DNA from: Brachybacterium sp.
Lineage (GTDB): Bacteria > Actinomycetota > Actinomycetes > Actinomycetales > Dermabacteraceae
Reading direction: 5' to 3'
Length of the DNA: 10,574 bases
Assembly: GCA_027322375.1 (NCBI GenBank)
Contig: DAHVRS010000093.1
Location: 1 to 10,574 of the forward strand
In this document: positions 6,375 through 10,574 of the stretch, piece by piece
How positions within the stretch are numbered: the stretch's first letter is position 1
Layout: each line of letters opens with the position of its first letter
Position numbers and translations under genes: made by a program
Notes under the pieces: model-generated
What the model was told of the DNA's origin: nothing
The model's database searches: none
Seen by the model: only the letters and a program-made list of their open reading frames with translations

Positions 6375-7277
6375 ATGCTCGACCTGCTCGCGCTCGGCGA
6401 GACGATGGCGCTCGTGGTCCCCGCCCGGCCCGCGCCGCTCGAGGAGGCGGAGGACTTCCACGTCGCGATCGGCGGCGCCGAATCGAACGTCGCCTGCCAT
6501 CTCGCGGCGGCCGGGCACCGCGCCGCCTGGGTGAGCGCGCTCGGGGACGACGCACTCGGCAGGCGCGTGCGGCGTGACATCGCCGCCCACGGAGTGGATG
6601 TCTCCGCCGTGACGATGGATCCCTCAGCGCCCACGGGCCTGTACCTCAAGGACCCCGGTCAGGGCGTCGTCTACTATCGCGCCGGTTCCGCCGCCTCCCG
6701 CATGGGCCCGGAGACCCTGGAGCGCCTCGACCTCGCGAGCGCGCGGATCGTGCACCTCACCGGGATCACGCTCGCGCTCTCGGAGAGCTGCCGCGCCCTC
6801 GTCCACGCCGCGATCGTCGCCGCCCGGGAAGCAGGCGCGCTGGTCAGCGTGGATGTGAACCACCGCCCCGCCCTCTGGGACTCGACCGAGGAGGCAGCGC
6901 GAGAGATCCGTGCCGCCGCCGAACAGGCTGACGTCCTCCTCGTGGGCCGGGACGAGGCGGAGGTGCTCTGGGGCACCGCCACCCCGGATGCGATCCGCGA
7001 GCTCTTCCCGGACGTCCCGCACCTCGTGGTGAAGGATGCCGATATCGAAGCGGTCGAGTTCGAGGGCACTGTGCGCACGGCCGTGCCCACCCCGCGCGTC
7101 GAGGTGGTCGAGCCCGTCGGCGCCGGTGACGCGTTCGCGGCCGGCTGGTTCGACGGCCTGCTGCGCGGCGAGGGCGCGGAGGAGCGCCTGATCCGCGGCC
7201 ACGCGAGCGCGGCTCGCGCCCTGTCCAGCACGAAGGACCTCCCCACCCCCGGGGACCGAGAAGGAGACCTGACCTGA
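6375..7277 (+). CDS. PfkB-family sugar kinase, probable 2-keto-3-deoxygluconate kinase
   Basis: A 300-residue ribokinase-like enzyme, normal length. It has the N-terminal GGAESNVA substrate region (33-40), GDDALGRRV (58-66), YYRAGSAAS (100-108) and DVNHRPALW (160-168), both of which I associate with KDG kinases, and the ATP/anion-hole signature VGAGDAF (248-254) with catalytic D252. The expected reaction is ATP-dependent phosphorylation of KDG, or the galactose-series isomer, to the 6-phosphate. It is followed directly by an aldolase of the matching pathway, which strengthens the assignment. The ATG is 1 nt after the RidA stop and has no clear Shine-Dalgarno site, so it likely depends on RidA translation. 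Fructokinase- or ribokinase-type substrates cannot be excluded. The family is secure; the substrate is inferred. Confidence 0.88.
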   Translation: MLDLLALGETMALVVPARPAPLEEAEDFHVAIGGAESNVACHLAAAGHRAAWVSALGDDALGRRVRRDIAAHGVDVSAVTMDPSAPTGLYLKDPGQGVVYYRAGSAASRMGPETLERLDLASARIVHLTGITLALSESCRALVHAAIVAAREAGALVSVDVNHRPALWDSTEEAAREIRAAAEQADVLLVGRDEAEVLWGTATPDAIRELFPDVPHLVVKDADIEAVEFEGTVRTAVPTPRVEVVEPVGAGDAFAAGWFDGLLRGEGAEERLIRGHASAARALSSTKDLPTPGDREGDLT

Positions 7278-7897
7278 TGAGCACGCAGCGAGTGGACAGC
7301 ACCGCCTGGTTCGACGACGCTTTCGAGGACGCGCCCCTCATGGCGATCCTGCGCGGCATGGGCACCGAGCGCAGCCTCGAGCTCGCCGCGACCGCCTGGG
7401 ACCTCGGCATCGACGCCGTCGAGATCCCGCTGCAGAGCGCCGAGGACCTCACGGCGCTGAAGGCCGTCGTCGCCGCCGGACGCGAGCGCGGCAAGCGCGT
7501 CGGCGCCGGCACGATCCTCGATGCGGAGGGGGCCCGCGCCGCCGCCGACGCTGGTGCCGCCTTCACCGTCAGCCCGGGCCTGGACCTCGAGGTGGTCCGG
7601 GCGAGCGAGGAAGCGGGCCTCGCCGCGATGCCCGGCGTCGCGACCGCCACCGAGGTGCAGCAGGCGTACACGGCCGGGCTGCGCTGGCTGAAGGCGTTCC
7701 CCGCCTCGCTGCTCGGGACCGGCTGGTTCCCGGCGATGCACGGCCCCTTCCCGGAGGTGCGCTTCGTCGCGACCGGCGGGATGAACGCCCGCAACGCCGC
7801 CGAGTTCCTCGACAAGGGCGTGCGGGTCGTCGCCGTGGGCAGCGCGCTCGAGGACGCGGCCGAGCTCGCCCGCCTCGCCGAGGTGATCGCCCGATGA
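7277..7897 (+). CDS. KDPG/KDPGal aldolase family (2-dehydro-3-deoxy-phosphosugar aldolase)
   Basis: A 206-residue class I aldolase, close to the 200-215 residues usual for Eda/DgoA proteins. It cleaves 2-keto-3-deoxy-6-phosphogluconate, or the galactonate form, to pyruvate and glyceraldehyde 3-phosphate. Signature residues are R26 in ILRG, E49 in VEIPLQS, GAGTIL (76-81), SPG (99-101), MPGVAT (118-123), Schiff-base K139 in LKAFPAS, and ATGGMN (165-170). VEIPL is closer to my memory of DgoA-type KDPGal aldolases than to the VEIT of Eda, so the sugar series is open. The ATG shares one base with the kinase stop, with AAGGAG at 7261-7266. Its own stop overlaps the next start by 4 nt (ATGA). This gene and the kinase tie the operon to Entner-Doudoroff chemistry. 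Confidence 0.92.
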   Translation: MSTQRVDSTAWFDDAFEDAPLMAILRGMGTERSLELAATAWDLGIDAVEIPLQSAEDLTALKAVVAAGRERGKRVGAGTILDAEGARAAADAGAAFTVSPGLDLEVVRASEEAGLAAMPGVATATEVQQAYTAGLRWLKAFPASLLGTGWFPAMHGPFPEVRFVATGGMNARNAAEFLDKGVRVVAVGSALEDAAELARLAEVIAR

Positions 7898-9126
7898 GCA
7901 CCCGCACCGTCACGGCGCACGACAAGTCCTTCCCACCCGCTCTGCACGGGAGCGACATCACCGCCCTCGACACCCCGCTCGGGGAGCTCGCCACGCCGCT
8001 GCTGGTCCTCGACGGGCCCGCGATGGCGCACAACCTGCAGGTCATGGCCGACTGGTCGGCGGCGCGCGGCCTCGAGCTGATGCCGCACGGGAAGACGACC
8101 ATGGCGCCCGTCCTCTGGCACCGCCAGCTCGAGGCGGGCGCCACCGGGATCACGGTCGCGACCGGCTGGCAGGCTGATGTGGCGCTCCGCGCCGGGGTGC
8201 CGACGGTGCAGATCGCGAACATGAGCCTGGACCCGGCGCTGCTGCGCACTGTGGCGGCGCATCTCGCGGACCATCCCGAGCAGGAGCTCGTCCTCTGGGC
8301 CGACTCCCTCGACGCGGTCCGCCTCATGGAGGCGGCGCTCCCGGCCGGGGCCCGGATCGGGGTTCTCGTCGAGCTCGGCGCGACGGCTGGCCGCACCGGC
8401 GCCCGCGACGAACAGGTCGCGATGCAGATCGCCCACGCCGTCGCAGAGTCCGACCGGCTCGTGCTGCGCGGCGTCTCCGGCTACGAGGGGGCGCTCGGCC
8501 ACGACCGCTCCGAGGAAGCGCTCCAGGCGGTGCGGACCTATTGCGCTCGCCTCGCGGCACTGGGCCAGGAGGTCGCCCCGCTCGTGGACGGTCCCGCCTG
8601 GATCACCGCTGGTGGCAGCGCCTATCCGGACCTCGTCGCCGACGCGATCGCGAGGATCGAGGGGACTCGCGCGATCCTCCGCTCCGGCGCGTACATCGTC
8701 CACGACAGCGTGTTCTACCGGGGCATCTCCCCGCTGGACCGCGACCGCGGACTTGCCGAGCGGGACGCGCTGCTGCCCGCCATGCGCGCCCACGCCCGCG
8801 TCATCTCCCAGCCCGAGCCGGGACTCGCCCTGCTCGATGCCGGCAAGCGCGACGTCCCCTACGACGAGGGCCTGCCCGTCCCGCTCGGCGTCGCTGCGTC
8901 TCTTGGCGGTGAGGAGCGAGCGTTCCCGGAGGAGGCGTGCGCCGAGATCACCGCGCTGAACGACCAGCACGCCTTCCTGCGCTGGCAGGGCGAGGCACCC
9001 GTCGCGATCGGTGACGTGGTCACCCTCGGTCTCTCCCACCCCTGCACCGCCTTCGACAAGTGGCGGCTCATCCCGATCGTCGACGCCGACGGGATCGTGC
9101 GCGAGGCGGTCGTGACGCTGTTCTGA
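7894..9126 (+). CDS. Fold-type III PLP enzyme of the D-serine dehydratase / D-threonine aldolase family
   Basis: A 410-residue pyridoxal-phosphate enzyme. The N-terminal alanine-racemase-like barrel carries the PLP lysine K67 in MPHGKTTMAP, with GWQAD (91-95), SGYEG (195-199), TAGGSAYPD (238-246) and SGAYIVHDS (264-272). The C-terminal beta domain has the metal-binding histidine H359 (NDQHAF) and the HxC pair H382/C384 (SHPC), as in the zinc-dependent eukaryotic D-serine dehydratase DSD1. Such enzymes dehydrate and deaminate D-serine or D-threo-3-hydroxy amino acids, or cleave D-threonine retro-aldolically. With RidA, KDG kinase and KDPG aldolase in one operon, dehydration of a D-threo-configured amino aldonate such as D-glucosaminate is the favoured role (inference). 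AGGTGA is 7 nt before the ATG. It is the last gene of the tight operon. Confidence 0.9.
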   Translation: MSTRTVTAHDKSFPPALHGSDITALDTPLGELATPLLVLDGPAMAHNLQVMADWSAARGLELMPHGKTTMAPVLWHRQLEAGATGITVATGWQADVALRAGVPTVQIANMSLDPALLRTVAAHLADHPEQELVLWADSLDAVRLMEAALPAGARIGVLVELGATAGRTGARDEQVAMQIAHAVAESDRLVLRGVSGYEGALGHDRSEEALQAVRTYCARLAALGQEVAPLVDGPAWITAGGSAYPDLVADAIARIEGTRAILRSGAYIVHDSVFYRGISPLDRDRGLAERDALLPAMRAHARVISQPEPGLALLDAGKRDVPYDEGLPVPLGVAASLGGEERAFPEEACAEITALNDQHAFLRWQGEAPVAIGDVVTLGLSHPCTAFDKWRLIPIVDADGIVREAVVTLF

Positions 9127-9132
9127 CGGTGC

Positions 9133-9182
9133 GGGCTGTGGAGGAAGAGGGCTGTAGAAGAGCCGAGTCCCCTCCGCAGCCC
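9133..9182 (+). terminator. Long imperfect hairpin after the operon (possible terminator or processing site)
   Basis: GGGCTGTGGAGG (9133-9144) pairs with CCTCCGCAGCCC (9171-9182) as 12 bp including one G-U pair. The 26-nt loop holds a nested stem GGCT/AGCC (9150-9153 with 9161-9164). The left arm is part of a rough tandem repeat with GGGCTGTAGAAG (9149-9160). The structure begins 6 nt after the PLP-enzyme stop. No U-tract follows, so it is at best a non-canonical terminator, as is common in high-GC actinobacteria. Confidence 0.45.
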
Positions 9183-9196
9183 ACCGCCGGGCTGCT

Positions 9197-9219
9197 GCTC
9201 CGCGGCGCCGTGGCGGAGC
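9197..9219 (+). repeat. Second hairpin in the gap before the FGGY kinase
   Basis: GCTCCGC (9197-9203) and GCGGAGC (9213-9219) pair over 7 bp around a 9-nt loop. It uses the same GCGGAGC/GCTCCGC arms, in opposite order, as the hairpin at 5926-5940. Together with the preceding hairpin it may insulate the operon from the downstream kinase. No T-run is present. Confidence 0.35.
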
Positions 9220-9249
9220 TGCGCTGATCGCTCGGCGCCCCACCCCACC

Positions 9250-9255
9250 TACCCT
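9250..9255 (+). promoter_or_regulatory. Candidate -10 box (TACCCT) for leaderless expression of the FGGY kinase
   Basis: TACCCT fits TANNNT and ends 7 nt before the ATG at 9263, so a transcript would start at or next to the start codon. No Shine-Dalgarno sequence precedes this ATG (the nearest purines are CTGGA), unlike most genes in the window. The -35 region is unconvincing. Confidence 0.35.
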
Positions 9256-9262
9256 GGACCCC

Positions 9263-10574
9263 ATGACCGGCCTGCTCTGCCTCGACCTCGGCACCACTTC
9301 GACGAAGGCAGCGCTGCTGGACCTCCGCGGCCGCACCCTCGCCACCGGCGACGCCCCGCACCCCACGACCCGCACGGCCGACGGCGGCACCGAGCAGGAT
9401 CCCGCCGACTGGGCGCGCTCGGCTCGCGACGCGATCGCGCAGGTCCGGCCCGCCACGGACGGGATCGCGGCGCTGTGCCTCACCGGCCAGATGCAGGACC
9501 TCATCCTCGAGAGCGAGCAGGGCGCCGTGCGTCCCGCCATGCTCTACACCGACCTGCGCGCCACCACCGAGGCCGCAGAGATCCGCGCTGACCTCGCCGA
9601 GGCCGGAGTGGACTGGGACCAACTCGCCGGGAACCGCCAGGACGCCTCCAGCTGCGCCGCGATGTTCCGCCGCCTCGCCCGCGTCGAGCCCGACGCGATC
9701 CCCCGCACCCGCGGCCTCACCTTCGGCCCGGCCGGGCACCTCGCCCACCTCCTCGGCGCCGGCCTGCGATGCGATCCGACGACCGCCGCGACCACCGGCC
9801 TGCTCGACGCCCGCACCCGGGACTGGTCGCCGGACGTCGCCCGCGCCGCCAGCATCAACCCTGCCCTCCTGCCCCGCCTGACCAGCGGTGCCGGCGAGAT
9901 CGTCGGCCTCACCGACGCGCGTGCCGAGGCGCTGCTGGGCATGCCCGCCGGGGTGCCGATGGTGCTCGCCCCCGGGGACGCAGGAGCGGCCGCGCTCGGC
10001 ATCACCGGCCTCGCGCCGGGCCGAGACCACGTCTCCCTCGGCACCAGCGGCTGGCTCGCCCGAGTCCGCCCCGCCACAGAGACCCTCGCCGCCGACGATG
10101 CCTCCCACCGCCTCGCCCTGCCCGGCGGCGCGCTCCTGCACATCAGCGCGATCCTCGCCGCCGGCGCGGCCGCCGCCTGGGCCCGCGAGACCCACCTCGG
10201 CGGCGCCTCCACCGTCGAGGCCGACGCCCTCCTCGCACAGCGCACCCGCACGCACGGTCGCGGGCCGACGGGCCTGCTCACCCTGCCCTCCCTCGGAGGG
10301 GAACGATTCCCCGTCCGCGACGAATCGCTGCGCGGCGCCGTCCTCGGCCTCACCGCCTCGACCACTCCCGTCGACCTCTACGCCGGGATGCTCGAGGGTG
10401 TAGCGCTCGCCCTCTCCCACGCGCTCGACGAGTCGCGCGAGGTGCTGCCCGTCGTCGGCGGCGGAGCGGCGTCGGCGCCCTGGCGACGGATCCTCGCGGA
10501 CGTGACCGGCCGGCCCGTCCGCGCCGTCGACGGTTCCGAGGCGACCCTGCACGGCGCCGCGCTCGCCGGCGCCG
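9263..10574 (+). CDS. FGGY-family carbohydrate kinase (xylulokinase-like), 3' end missing
   Basis: 437 residues are visible; the usual length is about 480-500, so roughly the last 40-60 are outside the window. The N-terminal phosphate-binding motif LDLGTTSTK (7-15), the conserved position GQMQD (75-79), YTDLR (95-99), catalytic D239 in APGDAGAAALG (236-246), the second phosphate loop LGTSGW (259-264) and the adenosine region VVGGGAASAPW (397-407) are all present. Xylulokinases usually read GQMHG at 75-79, so substrate contacts differ here and the sugar is uncertain. The start is the first ATG giving the intact N-terminal motif. It follows the operon after a 136-nt gap with hairpins and probably has its own promoter. 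A link to the upstream pathway is possible but not shown by the sequence. Confidence 0.9.
   Translation, partial: MTGLLCLDLGTTSTKAALLDLRGRTLATGDAPHPTTRTADGGTEQDPADWARSARDAIAQVRPATDGIAALCLTGQMQDLILESEQGAVRPAMLYTDLRATTEAAEIRADLAEAGVDWDQLAGNRQDASSCAAMFRRLARVEPDAIPRTRGLTFGPAGHLAHLLGAGLRCDPTTAATTGLLDARTRDWSPDVARAASINPALLPRLTSGAGEIVGLTDARAEALLGMPAGVPMVLAPGDAGAAALGITGLAPGRDHVSLGTSGWLARVRPATETLAADDASHRLALPGGALLHISAILAAGAAAAWARETHLGGASTVEADALLAQRTRTHGRGPTGLLTLPSLGGERFPVRDESLRGAVLGLTASTTPVDLYAGMLEGVALALSHALDESREVLPVVGGGAASAPWRRILADVTGRPVRAVDGSEATLHGAALAGA

Noticed and set aside
6844..9540. An 898-codon open frame on the minus strand
   Set aside because: It lies antisense to four well-recognised genes, has Arg/Ala/Pro-rich low-complexity content without domains, and arises from the G/C third-position bias.
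9068..10552. A 494-codon minus-strand open frame opposite the FGGY kinase
   Set aside because: The plus-strand frame has complete FGGY motifs; the minus frame is Gly/Ala/Glu-rich without domain signals.

Overview
The window is very GC-rich, with strong third-position G/C bias, polypurine Shine-Dalgarno sites and many stop/start overlaps. This points to a high-GC actinobacterium, plausibly Micrococcales (Brachybacterium-like). That assignment is an impression from codon use and gene style, not a database match. The window is almost entirely coding, with two divergent transcription units around a regulatory gap at 2789-2971. I see no RNA genes, insertion sequences or CRISPR arrays.

Left arm (minus strand, read from 2788 down to 1): a YheO/DauR-type regulator (PAS-like domain plus C-terminal HTH), then an M20-family amidohydrolase, whose stop codon overlaps the start of a DUF3100-type membrane protein that runs off the left edge. 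Gap 1948-2086 holds a perfect 16-bp palindrome.

Right arm (plus strand, 2972-9126): an MHS-type major facilitator transporter, an N-acyl-D-amino-acid deacylase (amidohydrolase superfamily), a RidA-family imine deaminase, a PfkB kinase resembling 2-keto-3-deoxygluconate (KDG) kinase, a KDPG/KDPGal aldolase, and a fold-type III PLP enzyme of the D-serine dehydratase/D-threonine aldolase family. Junctions are 1-nt gaps or 1-4 nt overlaps, except for a 65-nt gap before RidA. After a 136-nt gap containing two hairpins, an FGGY kinase begins from what looks like a leaderless promoter and runs off the right edge.

The six right-arm genes make a complete pathway on paper: import of an N-acylated 2-amino-2-deoxy-aldonate (for example N-acetyl-D-glucosaminate), deacylation to a D-configured beta-hydroxy amino acid, PLP-dependent dehydration to a 2-imino acid, RidA-assisted hydrolysis to KDG, phosphorylation to KDPG, and cleavage to pyruvate and glyceraldehyde 3-phosphate. 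The D-galactosaminate branch is equally possible. The enzyme families are recognised from sequence; the substrate and the joining of the steps are inference. The left arm appears to be a second deacylase/transporter pair under the same regulator.
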